The translations under genes were made by a program, and so were the position numbers. The notes under the pieces are model-generated. The model ran no database searches. It was given only the letters and a program-made list of their open reading frames with translations, and was not told where the DNA came from. Positions 37,406 through 46,488 of a stretch of 64,000 nt of DNA are shown piece after piece. Each line of letters starts with the position of its first letter. The stretch's first letter is position 1. This DNA comes from CAVTWH01 sp963850915 (GTDB lineage: Bacteria; Actinomycetota; Actinomycetes; Mycobacteriales; Micromonosporaceae), in contig CAWKND010000010.1 of NCBI GenBank assembly GCA_963850915.1, positions 124,001 to 188,000 of the forward strand. The letters are read 5' to 3'.

Positions 37406-37867
37406 ATGGTTGCGCGTCCCGCAGCACGCAAGGCGAGAGCCTCGCTCGACGTTCGCCTCTCCGACTTCGGGGCCGCGGAGCGGTACACGCCGCCCCGGAG
37501 CGGCTGGATACGGGCGATCCGCGACGCGCTCGGCATGTCCGCGGCAGATCTCGGCCGCCGGATGAACGTGACGGGACCTGCGGTCAGCGCACTGGAACGC
37601 AGTGAGCGCGACGGTACGGCCCGGCTCGAGACGCTACGTCGGGCTGCGGCCGCGCTCGATTGCACTCTCGTATACGCGTTCATTCCAAACTCCGGCCTGG
37701 AGCAGACCCGGCACAAGCGTGCCGAGCAGCTCGCCCGTCGCCAACTCGCGCAGGTGGCGACCACGATGGCGCTGGAGGACCAGGCCGTCCCACTCGACCG
37801 GCGCCGCATCGACGATCAGGTGGAACTCGTACTGGAGTCGGGTCGGCTCTGGAGTGAGGATCGGTGA
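37406..37867 (+). CDS. Mobile mystery protein A (HTH regulator of a Fic pair)
   Basis: 153 residues. Contains an XRE-like helix-turn-helix (IRDALGMSAADLGRRMNVTG, then AVSALERSERDG) at residues ~32-70, and matches the TIGR02612 'mobile mystery protein A' type. The ATG has AGGAG 7 nt upstream. It overlaps the Fic gene by 4 nt (GTGA). By analogy with other HTH-Fic pairs it may be the antitoxin or repressor. Confidence 0.82.
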   Translation: MVARPAARKARASLDVRLSDFGAAERYTPPRSGWIRAIRDALGMSAADLGRRMNVTGPAVSALERSERDGTARLETLRRAAAALDCTLVYAFIPNSGLEQTRHKRAEQLARRQLAQVATTMALEDQAVPLDRRRIDDQVELVLESGRLWSEDR

Positions 37868-38472
37868 CCGACCTCTTCGCCGGGCCGGAGGGCGCCACGC
37901 CGCTCGATCACGACGACCAACGTGGCCTGCGGAGGTCGGACATCACCTTCCGGCACGAACTCAACGCGGCCGAGGCAGACAACATCGGCGCGGCGATCAA
38001 CTGGGCATTCGCCCAGCGCCGCGCACTACCCTCACTGCTGACGCAGCCGGCGACCAAAGGGCTGCACAGACGGATGTTCGGCGACGTCTGGAGCTGGGCC
38101 GGGACCTTCCGCGCCGGCGAGACGAACATCGGCGTAGCCGCTTACCGGATCCCCACCGAACTGGAGAGCCTGCTGCAAGACGTGCTGGCCCAGACTGCGG
38201 ACCCATCGCGGCTCACCTGGCCGGCAGACGAGGTCGCCGTCCGCTACCACCATCGCCTGGTGGCGCTGCATCCCTTCCCGAACGGGAACGGCCGGCATGC
38301 CCGGTTGGCCGCAGACCTGGTCGTGGTGGCTCTGGGACAGCCGCGATTCAGCTGGGGCAGCGGCGGTCATCTCACCGACGCCTCAGCCGCGCGGAGCCGC
38401 TACCTCCATGCCCTGCGGGAAGCCGACCGACACTTCACCTACGACGCCCTACTTGCCTTCGCGCGATCTTGA
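37864..38472 (+). CDS. Mobile mystery protein B (Fic domain protein)
   Basis: 202 residues. Full Fic active-site loop HPFPNGNGRHAR (HxFx[D/N]GNGR) at residues ~139-150. Fic enzymes transfer AMP or similar groups to target proteins. It matches the TIGR02613 'mobile mystery protein B' type, always paired with protein A. A canonical inhibitory [S/T]xxxE[G/N] helix was not recognised. The pair probably behaves as a toxin-antitoxin or modification module moved between genomes. Confidence 0.85.
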   Translation: MTDLFAGPEGATPLDHDDQRGLRRSDITFRHELNAAEADNIGAAINWAFAQRRALPSLLTQPATKGLHRRMFGDVWSWAGTFRAGETNIGVAAYRIPTELESLLQDVLAQTADPSRLTWPADEVAVRYHHRLVALHPFPNGNGRHARLAADLVVVALGQPRFSWGSGGHLTDASAARSRYLHALREADRHFTYDALLAFARS

Positions 38473-38511
38473 ACCCACTCGTTCGTGGCCGCGTCCCCTG
38501 AACCGAGCGGC

Positions 38512-38517
38512 TAGTGT
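38512..38517 (+). promoter_or_regulatory. -10 box of alpha/beta hydrolase gene (leaderless)
   Basis: TAGTGT, 6 nt before the ATG at 38524. Confidence 0.5.
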
Positions 38518-38523
38518 CGGCGG

Positions 38524-39291
38524 ATGGGTCTTGCCTATGACATCGCCGGGTCCGGGCCGGCTGTCCTACTGCTGCACTCGTCCGTGTGCGACCGGCGGAT
38601 GTGGGATCCACAGTGGAGTCTGCTGGCCGAGGCGGGCTACCGGGCGGTGCGCTGCGACTTCCGTGGCCACGGCGAGACACCGGCGCCGACCGGACCGTTC
38701 AATGCGGCCGACGACGTACGGGATCTGCTTGACACCCTTGGCATCGGTACCACCATCTTGGTTGGCTCTTCCTACGGCGGCCGGGTCGCGCAGGAGGTCG
38801 CCGCGCGCTGGCCCGACCGGGTCTCGTCCCTTGTCCTGATCTGCGCCGCCACCCGGCTCTTCCCGGCGACCGAGGCGATCACGGCGTTCGGAACCCGCGA
38901 GGACGAGCTTCTCGAGGCAGGCGATGTCGCGGGCGCGGTGGCGCTGAACGTCGACACGTTCCTCGGCCCGCGGGCGTCCGCCGAGACCCGGGCCGCGGTT
39001 ACCGCCATGCAGCGGCTCACGTTCGATATCCAGATCGCCGCCGAGGACGCCGCGCAGTCCCGCGACTCGGACTTCGTCCGTAACTCCGACTTCGACCTGT
39101 CTGCCGTCACCGCGCGGACCGTCGTTGTCTCGGGCGACCACGATGTCGACTACTTCCAATTGACCGCCGACTATCTGGCTCGCGCTATCCCGGGCGCCAC
39201 CCGGCTGGCGCTGCCCTGGGCTGGTCACCTGCCGACCCTGGAGGATCCGGCCGCGGTCAACCCACTGCTCCTGGAGTGGCTGGCCGGCTGA
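38524..39291 (+). CDS. Alpha/beta fold hydrolase
   Basis: 255 residues. Nucleophile elbow LVGSSYGGRVA near residue 85, catalytic Asp in VVSGDHDVDYF and His in PWAGHLPTLEDP. The N-terminal GSGPAVLLLHSSVCDRR forms the oxyanion loop. It belongs to the broad esterase/peroxidase-like group; the substrate cannot be predicted. The start is set by TAGTGT 6 nt upstream. Confidence 0.85.
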   Translation: MGLAYDIAGSGPAVLLLHSSVCDRRMWDPQWSLLAEAGYRAVRCDFRGHGETPAPTGPFNAADDVRDLLDTLGIGTTILVGSSYGGRVAQEVAARWPDRVSSLVLICAATRLFPATEAITAFGTREDELLEAGDVAGAVALNVDTFLGPRASAETRAAVTAMQRLTFDIQIAAEDAAQSRDSDFVRNSDFDLSAVTARTVVVSGDHDVDYFQLTADYLARAIPGATRLALPWAGHLPTLEDPAAVNPLLLEWLAG

Positions 39292-39363
39292 CCGCCCACC
39301 TGCCGGTTGGTACGACACCCGGTTGGCACGCCACTCGGGCGGGGGCGGCTCGTTGGACCTGTC

Positions 39364-39978
39364 GTGATCGGAAGCCGTCGCACCCTCCCCACGACCACCG
39401 AGTCCCGCGAGTACGCCGAGCGCCTGCAGCGGCTGAGCGGGGCACGCTGGAAACGGCTGCTCAGCGTGCAGGCCCCGTACCGGTGGAATGTTCGCCGGCT
39501 GCGGCTGGGCTGGACGCTCGATGTCGGGTGCGGCATCGGCCGCAACCTCGCCCACCTGGACGGCCACGGTGTCGGGGTGGATCACAACCCGACCGCGGTC
39601 GCGGCGGCCCGAGCCAAGGGGCTGCTGGCCTTCACGGTGGACGACTTCCACTCCTCCCAGTTCGCCGACGCGGGTGCCTTCGACTCGCTGCTGGCCGCGC
39701 ACCTGATCGAGCATCTGGAGCCGGCGCAGGCCCGGGACATCCTCGGCGGGTACCTGAAGTATGTGCAGGCCGGCGCACCGATCGTGTTCATCACGCCGCA
39801 GGAAAAGGGGTACGCCAGCGACCCCACGCACGTGACCTGGAGCGACTTCGCGCAGCTGCGCCGGCTCGCGACAGATCTCGGGCTGGAGCCGGTACGGGAG
39901 TACTCCTTCCCGTTCCCGCGTGGCGCCGGGCGGCACTTCGCGTACAACGAATTCGTCCTGGTCTCCCGCCTGCCCTGA
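39364..39978 (+). CDS. Class I SAM-dependent methyltransferase
   Basis: 204 residues from the GTG at 39364. Motif I TLDVGCGIGRNLAHLDGHG binds SAM, followed by GVDHNPTAVAAAR (acidic loop) and AAHLIEHLEP. Methyltransf_11-like; the substrate is unknown. The frame is open to a TTG at 39307, so the start is uncertain. Confidence 0.8.
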   Translation: MIGSRRTLPTTTESREYAERLQRLSGARWKRLLSVQAPYRWNVRRLRLGWTLDVGCGIGRNLAHLDGHGVGVDHNPTAVAAARAKGLLAFTVDDFHSSQFADAGAFDSLLAAHLIEHLEPAQARDILGGYLKYVQAGAPIVFITPQEKGYASDPTHVTWSDFAQLRRLATDLGLEPVREYSFPFPRGAGRHFAYNEFVLVSRLP

Positions 39979-40083
39979 CCGCGGCGCCCGGCCCTCCGCT
40001 TGCCGGCGGACTCCGGGCAGAAGCCACACGCTCGTGTCCGAAACCCGCGAGCGGTGGGCCGGATCTCGGGGCACGATCGGTAC

Positions 40084-41660
40084 ATGACCAGCTACCACCT
40101 CGACTTCGAGCGCTGTTACCGGGCAGCGGACAGCCGCGACGCCCGCTTCGACGGGTGGTTCGTCACGGCGGTCACCTCGACCGGTATCTACTGCCGGCCG
40201 TCCTGCCCGGCCGTCACCCCGAAGCGCAGCAACGTGCGCTTCTACCCGACCGCGGCGGCGGCCCAGCGCGGCGGGTTCCGGGCGTGCAAACGGTGCCGTC
40301 CGGACGCCGCACCCGGCTCGCCGGACTGGGACGTACGCGCCGACGTGGTTGCCCGGGCCGTTCGGCTGATCGGCGACGGAGTGGTGGACCGGGAGGGCGT
40401 ACCGGCGCTCGCCGCGCGGCTGGGGTATACGACGCGGCATCTCAACCGGATGGTCACCGCTGAACTCGGCGCCGGTCCGCTGGCACTCGCGCGGGCACAA
40501 CGGGCGCAGACCGCGCGGATCCTCATCGAAACCACGGACCTGGGGCTGGCCGAGATCGCCTTCGCCGCCGGCTTCGGATCGGTACGGCAGTTCAACGACA
40601 CGGTGCGGGAGGTGTTCGCCGCCGCGCCCTCGCAGCTGCGCACGGCGGGGGCAGCGCACGCCGCTCATGGCGTGCCCGGGACGGTGACCGTGCGCCTGCC
40701 GTACCGCGAGCCACTGCACATCCCGGCGCTGCTGGACTTCCTGCGGGTACGCGCGATCGCCGGCGTGGAGGAGGTCGGGCCGGACTGGTATGCCCGTGGT
40801 CTGGCCCTCCCGCACGGCGCGGGTACGGTCCGGCTGCGCCCGCTGCCCGGGTACGTCGAGGCGGCGCTGACCCTTGCCGACCTGCGTGACCTCGCTCCAG
40901 CGGTGGCGCGCTGCCGGCGGCTACTGGACCTGGACGCCGACCCCGAGTCGGTGGACAGCCGGTTGGCAACGGATCCTGCGCTGGCCGAGACGGTACGCAA
41001 GGAGCCCGGAATCCGGGTGCCGCGTACGGTCGACGGCTTCGAACTAGCCATGCGCGCGGTGATCGGCCAGCAGGTATCCGTCGCCGGCGCCCGGGCAACG
41101 CTCAGCCGCTTGGTCGCCGCCCTCTCCCCGGCCGACTCCGCTGCCGCGACCGACTCCGCTCCGCGACCGACTCCGCTTCCGCGACCGACTCCGCTTCCGC
41201 GACCGACTCTGCTGCCGCGACCGACTCTGCTGCCGCGACCGCTTCGGCGGAGCCCGACGCCAGCGCCGACGTGCCGGCGTTGCGAGGGTTTCCGAGCGCG
41301 GCCGAGGTGGCTGCGGCGCCGGACTCGGCGCTGGGCATGCCGGCCAGCCGGCGGCGCACGGTGCGCGCCGTCGCCGAGGCGGTGGCCAGCGGCGGGCTGC
41401 TGCTCGACGGCGGCGCCGACCGTACCGAGACGGAGGCGGCGCTGCTGGCGCTGCCCGGTATCGGGCCGTGGACAGCCAACCTGATCATCATGCGGGCGCT
41501 CAGTGACCCGGATGTCTTTCTCCCCACCGATCTGGGGGTACGCCGGGGCGCAGCCGCGCTCGGACTCCCGGATGACCCGACCCAACTCGACGAACACGCA
41601 CGGCGCTGGCGACCCTGGCGGTCGTACGCCGTGCTCCGACTCTGGAGGCAGCACTCATGA
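40084..41660 (+). CDS. Ada-AlkA fusion: DNA-3-methyladenine glycosylase II with Ada N-terminus, frameshifted
   Basis: About 525 residues after adding one base. Residues 1-75 are an Ada-type zinc domain with methyl-acceptor Cys (STGIYCRPSCPAV, then CKRCRPD). Residues ~90-190 are an AraC-type HTH (LAEIAFAAGFGSVRQFND). The AlkA N domain follows, then the HhH-GPD glycosylase (LPGIGPWTANLII, catalytic Asp in LPTDLGVRR). It removes alkylated bases and probably activates transcription. The frame breaks in an 18-bp repeat array at 41132-41238, whose second unit is one base short (CT for CTT). The stop overlaps ogt by 4 nt (ATGA). Confidence 0.88.
41132..41238 (+). repeat. 18-bp repeat array (six units) coding a TDSASA-type linker
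   Basis: Units begin at 41132, 41150, 41167, 41185, 41203 and 41221. Five are 18 bp; the second is 17 bp, which causes the frameshift. Intact units code six residues such as TDSASA or TDSAAA between the AlkA domains. Confidence 0.85.
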
Positions 41661-42142
41661 GTACAACCATCGACACCCCGGCCGGCCCGTTCACCATGCT
41701 GCTGCGCGGCGAGGCGGTGCTGGCGTCCGGTTTCACAGATGACGAGAACGCGTTGTGGGAGCTGGTCTACCCGGGACTGCGGGGTGACTTCGACGAAGTT
41801 GCCGGGCCGGCGAGCAAAGCGGTCGCCGCTTACTTCGACGGAGATCTCTGCGCGATCGACAGCGTGGAGGTGGTACAGCACAGCGGCGGCGCGTACCTGA
41901 ACTCGGCGTGGGAGGTGTTGCGCGAGGTCACGCCCGGTGTACCCATCACCTACTCGCAGTATGCCGAGCGCACCGGACGCCCGGCGGCGATCCGGGCAGC
42001 GGCCCAGGCATGTGCGCGCAACGCGGCCGCGCTGTTCGTACCGTGCCACCGTGTTGTCAGGACCGACGGGACCCTCGGTGGTTACCGCTGGGGCCTCGAT
42101 GTGAAGCGTTACCTGCTTCACTACGAAGAAACTGGGTCGTGA
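41657..42142 (+). CDS. ogt: Methylated-DNA--protein-cysteine methyltransferase
   Basis: 161 residues. Repairs O6-methylguanine by transferring the methyl group to its own Cys, in LFVPCHRVVRTDG. DNA-binding HTH segment ITYSQYAERTGRPAAIRAAA precedes it. The ATGA overlap with ada-alkA shows an alkylation-repair operon. Confidence 0.93.
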   Translation: MSTTIDTPAGPFTMLLRGEAVLASGFTDDENALWELVYPGLRGDFDEVAGPASKAVAAYFDGDLCAIDSVEVVQHSGGAYLNSAWEVLREVTPGVPITYSQYAERTGRPAAIRAAAQACARNAAALFVPCHRVVRTDGTLGGYRWGLDVKRYLLHYEETGS

Positions 42143-42160
42143 ACCGTCGTAGCCCCAGGC

Positions 42161-42166
42161 TACGTT
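42161..42166 (+). promoter_or_regulatory. -10 box of ABC exporter operon (leaderless)
   Basis: TACGTT, 6 nt before the GTG at 42173. Confidence 0.5.
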
Positions 42167-42172
42167 CTTAAC

Positions 42173-43954
42173 GTGCCGGACTCCCCCATAGCCGTCGTGC
42201 CGACCGCCGCCATCCGCAGCCTGTGGCGCATCCGAACATACGTCCGTCCATATCTCCGTCAGATGACCTGGATGCTGGTCGCCGCGCTGTTGGCGACCGG
42301 CGCCGGCATCGTCGTACCGCTGGTGGTGCAGCGCGTAGTCGACGGGCCGGTGCACGACAAGAACTCCGCCGGCCTGGTCGAGCTCGGCGCGCTGGTGCTC
42401 GCGCTCGGCGTGATCGAGGCGGTACTCATCCTGATCCGCCGCTGGACCCAGTCGGCAGTGGCGCTGGGCATGGAGTACACCATGCGCAACGACCTCTACG
42501 CGCACCTGCAGCGGCTGCCGGTGGCCTTCCACGACGGGTGGCAATCCGGCCAGCTGCTCTCCCGGGCGACCACCGACCTCAGCATCATCCGGCGGTTCAC
42601 CTCCTTCGGATTGATCTTCCTGATCGTCAACATCGGCACCTACGTCACGGTGGCCGCCCTGCTGCTGCACCTCTACTGGCCACTCGGCCTGGTGGTGGTC
42701 GTCAGCGCGATCCCACTGTTTCTGGTCAGCCGCGCGTTCACCCGGCAGTACCTCAGCGCCTCCCGGCAGATGCAGGACGAGCTGGGTGACCTGGCGACCG
42801 TGGTGGAGGAGTCGGCACAGGGCATCCGAGTGATCAAGTCGTTCGGTCGGGCGCAGTACATGGCCGGCAAGTTCTCGGCCGGCGCCCTGCGGGTACGGAC
42901 CACGGCGGTCCGCAAAGCCGGGATGACCGGCCGCACCTGGGCCGAGTTCGACCTGGTCCCCAACCTGACACTGGCGATCGTGCTGGTGGGCGGCGCGTTC
43001 GCGGTGGGCGCCGGGCACATCACGGTCGGTGGCCTGGTTGCCTTCGTCTCCCTCCAGCTCATGCTGGTCTGGCCGATCGACGCACTGGGCTGGATCATCT
43101 CGAACGGCCAGGAGGCGGCGACGGCCGCCGACCGGATCTACGAAGTGCTCGACGTGCAGCCGGCGATCGTGGACAGGCCGGACGCCCTCACCGTCGAGCC
43201 GGCCGGCATTCAGGGCCGGGTGCGCTTCGAAGGGGTCAGCTTCGGGTACCCGTCGGCGACCCAGCAGGTGCTGCGCGGAGTCGACCTGGACATGGCCCCG
43301 GGCGAGACGGTGGCCCTGGTCGGGATCACCGGCTCCGGCAAGACCACCCTCGCTTCGCTGATTCCCCGGCTCTACGACGTCACCGGCGGGCGGATCACCC
43401 TCGACGGTCGGGACATCCGCGACTACCGGCTCAGCAGCCTCCGCAAGATCGTCGGAGTCGCGTTCGAGGAGCCGACGCTCTTCTCCATGTCGGTCCGGGA
43501 GAACCTGACCCTGGGCCGGCCGGACGCCACCGACGCCGACATCACCGAGGCACTCGCTGTCGCCCAGGCCGACTTCGTCCTCGACCTGCCGTGGGGGCTG
43601 GACACCCGGGTCGGCGAGCAGGGGCTGTCCCTCTCCGGTGGCCAGCGGCAGCGGCTCGCACTCGCCAGAGCAGTGCTGGGCAAGCCACGGGTGCTCGTAC
43701 TGGACGACCCGCTCTCCGCGCTCGACGTACATACCGAGGCACTGGTCGAGGAGGCGCTCGGCCGGGTGCTGGCCGGGACGACCGCGCTGATCGTGGTGCA
43801 CCGCCCGTCGACGGTGGCCCTGGCCGACCGGGTGGCGCTGCTGCAGGACGGCGAACTGGTCGCCGTCGGTACCCACTCCGAACTGCTCGCCACCGTGCCC
43901 GACTATCGCGCGGTGCTCTCCGCCGCCGCTGCCGACGAGGAGGTCTCGGCGTGA
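42173..43954 (+). CDS. Heterodimeric ABC exporter half-transporter, degenerate-site subunit
   Basis: 593 residues: six-helix transmembrane domain (residues ~25-310) fused to a nucleotide-binding domain. Walker A GITGSGKTT, signature LSLSGGQRQR. Walker B VLVLDDPLSALD has Asp where the catalytic Glu should be, and the H-loop is VVHRPST. This is the classic non-canonical NBD of asymmetric exporters. Its GTGA overlap with the next gene predicts a heterodimer. The substrate is unknown, with drugs or lipids typical of the type. A leaderless start is predicted by TACGTT 6 nt upstream. Confidence 0.9.
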   Translation: MPDSPIAVVPTAAIRSLWRIRTYVRPYLRQMTWMLVAALLATGAGIVVPLVVQRVVDGPVHDKNSAGLVELGALVLALGVIEAVLILIRRWTQSAVALGMEYTMRNDLYAHLQRLPVAFHDGWQSGQLLSRATTDLSIIRRFTSFGLIFLIVNIGTYVTVAALLLHLYWPLGLVVVVSAIPLFLVSRAFTRQYLSASRQMQDELGDLATVVEESAQGIRVIKSFGRAQYMAGKFSAGALRVRTTAVRKAGMTGRTWAEFDLVPNLTLAIVLVGGAFAVGAGHITVGGLVAFVSLQLMLVWPIDALGWIISNGQEAATAADRIYEVLDVQPAIVDRPDALTVEPAGIQGRVRFEGVSFGYPSATQQVLRGVDLDMAPGETVALVGITGSGKTTLASLIPRLYDVTGGRITLDGRDIRDYRLSSLRKIVGVAFEEPTLFSMSVRENLTLGRPDATDADITEALAVAQADFVLDLPWGLDTRVGEQGLSLSGGQRQRLALARAVLGKPRVLVLDDPLSALDVHTEALVEEALGRVLAGTTALIVVHRPSTVALADRVALLQDGELVAVGTHSELLATVPDYRAVLSAAAADEEVSA

Positions 43955-45786
43955 GTATCGACGTACGGCAGTGGCGCGGTCAGGCGACCGACGATGACGC
44001 CGAGCGCACCACCGCAGAAGGTGGCTCAACAGTCCGGTTGCGGGCGGGTTCACGGGCACTGCTGGCCTCCCTGATGCGTCCGCACCGCAAGCTGATCTGG
44101 GTGATGCTCGGCCTGCTGCTGGTCCAGACGGCGGCTGGCATGGCCGGCCCCTACCTGGTCAAGCTCGGCATTGACAAGGGCATCCCGCCGCTGTTCCACA
44201 CGCCTCGTGACGCGCACGTACTCATCGAGGTGGCGATCGGCTTCGCGGTCGCGGCGGCCGCCGAGTTTGCCGGCAAGATGTGGTTTGTCACGCTCTCCGG
44301 CCGGGTCGGCCAGGCCATGCTCTTCCAGCTGCGCGGCCGGGTCTTCGCGCACTTCCAGAAGCTGTCCATCGGCTTCCACGAGCGATACACGTCGGGCCGC
44401 ATGATCGCCCGGCTGACCAGCGACATGGATGCCATCTCGGAGTTGATCGACGGCGGCATCGACGACCTGGTGATCTCCGCACTCTCCGTGGTGAGCGTCG
44501 CCGTGGTGCTGCTCATCCTCGACCTGCCGCTGGCCCTGGCCACGCTGATCTCGTTCCCGTTCCTGCTGTGGCTGTCCCGCTGGTTCCAGAAGTCCTCGGC
44601 GCGCGCCTACCGGCGTACCCGGGAGGCGGTCGCGCTGGTGATTGTGCACTTCGTGGAGTCGATGGGCGGGGTACGCGCGGTGCACGCCTTCCGCCGCGAG
44701 CCGCGCAACCAGGAGATCCTGGAGGCCGTCAACAAGGACTACCGGGATGCCAACCTGGACGCCTTCCGGCTCATCGCGCTCTACTCGCCCGGGATCAAGC
44801 TGATCGGCAACGTGACGATCGGGCTGGTGCTCACCTACGGCGGCTGGCGGGTACTGCACGGGCAGACCGATGTCGGAGTGCTCGCGGCCTTCCTGCTCTA
44901 CCTGCGCAAGTTCTTCGAGCCGATGCAGGAGCTGGCGCAGTTCTACAACTCGCTGCAGTCGGCGACGGCCGCGCTGGAGAAGCTGTCGGGCGTGCTCGAC
45001 GAGCGGCCCGGGGTACCTGAGCCGAGTCAGCCGACGCCGCTGGCGAGTGCGCGGGGCCGGATCACCTTCACCGAGGTGGGCTTCGGTTACCGGGCCGACC
45101 GGCCGGTGCTGCCGACCTTCGACCTGACCATCCCGGCGGGCCAGACGGTCGCCGTCGTGGGTGCGACCGGAGCTGGCAAGACGACGATCGCCAAGTTGGT
45201 CGCCCGGTTCTACGATCCGACCGCGGGAGTGGTCAGCCTCGACGGAGTCGACCTGCGGCAACTCTCCGAGGACGACCTGCGCCGCGCGATCGTGATGGTC
45301 ACCCAGGAGAACTTCCTGTTCTCGGGTACCGTCGCCGACAACATCAGGTTCGGCAAGCCCAGTGCCACCGACGAGGAGGTACGGGCGGCAGCCGAGGCGA
45401 TCGGCGCTGATACTTTCATCCGCGCTCTGCCCGAGGGGTACGACACCGATGTCCGCAAGCGCGGTGGCCGACTCTCTGCCGGCCAGCGCCAACTGGTGGC
45501 CTTCGCGCGCGCGTTCCTGGCCGACCCGGCGGTGCTCATCCTCGACGAGGCGACCAGTTCGCTGGACATCCCCAGTGAACGACTGGTGCAGCGGGCGCTG
45601 CGGACGATCCTGGCCGAGCGTACGGCCATCGTCATCGCGCACCGGCTCTCCACTGTGGAGATCGCCGACCGGGTGCTCGTCCTGGACGCCGGTCGACTGG
45701 TCGAGGACGGAACGCCGGCGAGCCTGATCGAGGGCGGCGGCCGGTATGCGACCCTCCATCACCAGTGGCGCGACTCCCTGGTGTAA
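43951..45786 (+). CDS. Heterodimeric ABC exporter half-transporter, catalytic subunit
   Basis: 611 residues, same TMD-NBD layout. Walker A GATGAGKTT; Walker B LILDEATSSLD with the catalytic Glu; H-loop IAHRLSTV. Its own signature is altered to RLSAGQRQL, so it faces the partner's Asp-containing site. Together they form one consensus and one degenerate ATP site, as in TmrAB/BmrCD-like exporters. The GTG start is inside the previous stop (GTGA). Confidence 0.9.
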   Translation: MSIDVRQWRGQATDDDAERTTAEGGSTVRLRAGSRALLASLMRPHRKLIWVMLGLLLVQTAAGMAGPYLVKLGIDKGIPPLFHTPRDAHVLIEVAIGFAVAAAAEFAGKMWFVTLSGRVGQAMLFQLRGRVFAHFQKLSIGFHERYTSGRMIARLTSDMDAISELIDGGIDDLVISALSVVSVAVVLLILDLPLALATLISFPFLLWLSRWFQKSSARAYRRTREAVALVIVHFVESMGGVRAVHAFRREPRNQEILEAVNKDYRDANLDAFRLIALYSPGIKLIGNVTIGLVLTYGGWRVLHGQTDVGVLAAFLLYLRKFFEPMQELAQFYNSLQSATAALEKLSGVLDERPGVPEPSQPTPLASARGRITFTEVGFGYRADRPVLPTFDLTIPAGQTVAVVGATGAGKTTIAKLVARFYDPTAGVVSLDGVDLRQLSEDDLRRAIVMVTQENFLFSGTVADNIRFGKPSATDEEVRAAAEAIGADTFIRALPEGYDTDVRKRGGRLSAGQRQLVAFARAFLADPAVLILDEATSSLDIPSERLVQRALRTILAERTAIVIAHRLSTVEIADRVLVLDAGRLVEDGTPASLIEGGGRYATLHHQWRDSLV

Positions 45787-45837
45787 CTCGGGAACCGGCG
45801 GGTCGACAGAACCGGGACAGCGCCGGAGAATCTGCCG

Positions 45838-46443
45838 ATGGAGCAGAAGATCTCGCTGTCCGCCATGCCGATGCCGCTGCGCTGGGGCACCGCCCCGGAG
45901 CGCTGTGACACCGACGGTGCGGGGCGGCTGCGGATCACCGCCGGTGCCCGTACCGACCTGTTCGTGGATCCGGGCGGCGACGGTACGGTGCTCAACGCTC
46001 CGCGCCTGACCGGCTTGCCACCCGAGGGCGACTTCCAGTTCTCCGCCAAGGTGAGCGTGGACTTCGCCGGGGTCTACGACGCTGGTGTCCTGCTGCTCTG
46101 GGCCGATGACACGCGCTGGGCCAAGCTCTGCTTCGAGCACTCCCCGGACGGCGAGAACATGGCCGTCTCCGTGGTCAACCGGCGCTGCTCCGACGACGCC
46201 AACGGCTTCGTGGTCGACTCCGCCACGATCTGGCTGCGGATCGCGCGCCTGGGCCGGGCGACCGCGTTCCACGCCAGCGCCGACGGTCAGCGCTGGAAGT
46301 TCGTCCGCCACTTCGACCTGGGTACCGAGTCGGTGCAGGTCGGCTTCGCCGCGCAGGCGCCACTGGGCGACGGCTGCGCCGCCACGTTCGAGGAGATCTC
46401 CTTCACCTCGACGCGCCTGGCCGACCTGCGCGACGGCTCCTGA
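45838..46443 (+). CDS. DUF1349 domain protein
   Basis: 201 residues. Concanavalin-like DUF1349 fold (FQFSAKVSVDFAGVYDAGVL, WAKLCFEHSPDGE, VSVVNRRCSDDANG). Found in glycan-related proteins, function unproven. No signal peptide, so cytosolic. GGAGA lies about 9 nt before the ATG. It is co-directional with the ABC genes, 51 nt downstream. Confidence 0.85.
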   Translation: MEQKISLSAMPMPLRWGTAPERCDTDGAGRLRITAGARTDLFVDPGGDGTVLNAPRLTGLPPEGDFQFSAKVSVDFAGVYDAGVLLLWADDTRWAKLCFEHSPDGENMAVSVVNRRCSDDANGFVVDSATIWLRIARLGRATAFHASADGQRWKFVRHFDLGTESVQVGFAAQAPLGDGCAATFEEISFTSTRLADLRDGS

Positions 46444-46488
46444 CCCGGCTCGCACGGCTCCTGACCGCACGGCTCCGACGCGCATGGT

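Noticed and set aside
37864..38472. Fic inhibitory helix motif [S/T]xxxE[G/N] within MmpB
   Set aside because: The only near match (TFRHEL) has Leu in place of Gly/Asn, so self-inhibition is not supported.
41132..41238. Possible CRISPR or minisatellite array
   Set aside because: No spacers; units are contiguous and code an in-frame linker.
44050..46485. 811-codon minus-strand frame opposite the ABC transporter genes
   Set aside because: Composition is antisense-like (rich in Gly, Arg, Val, His, Asp without domain pattern); the plus strand has complete ABC motifs.
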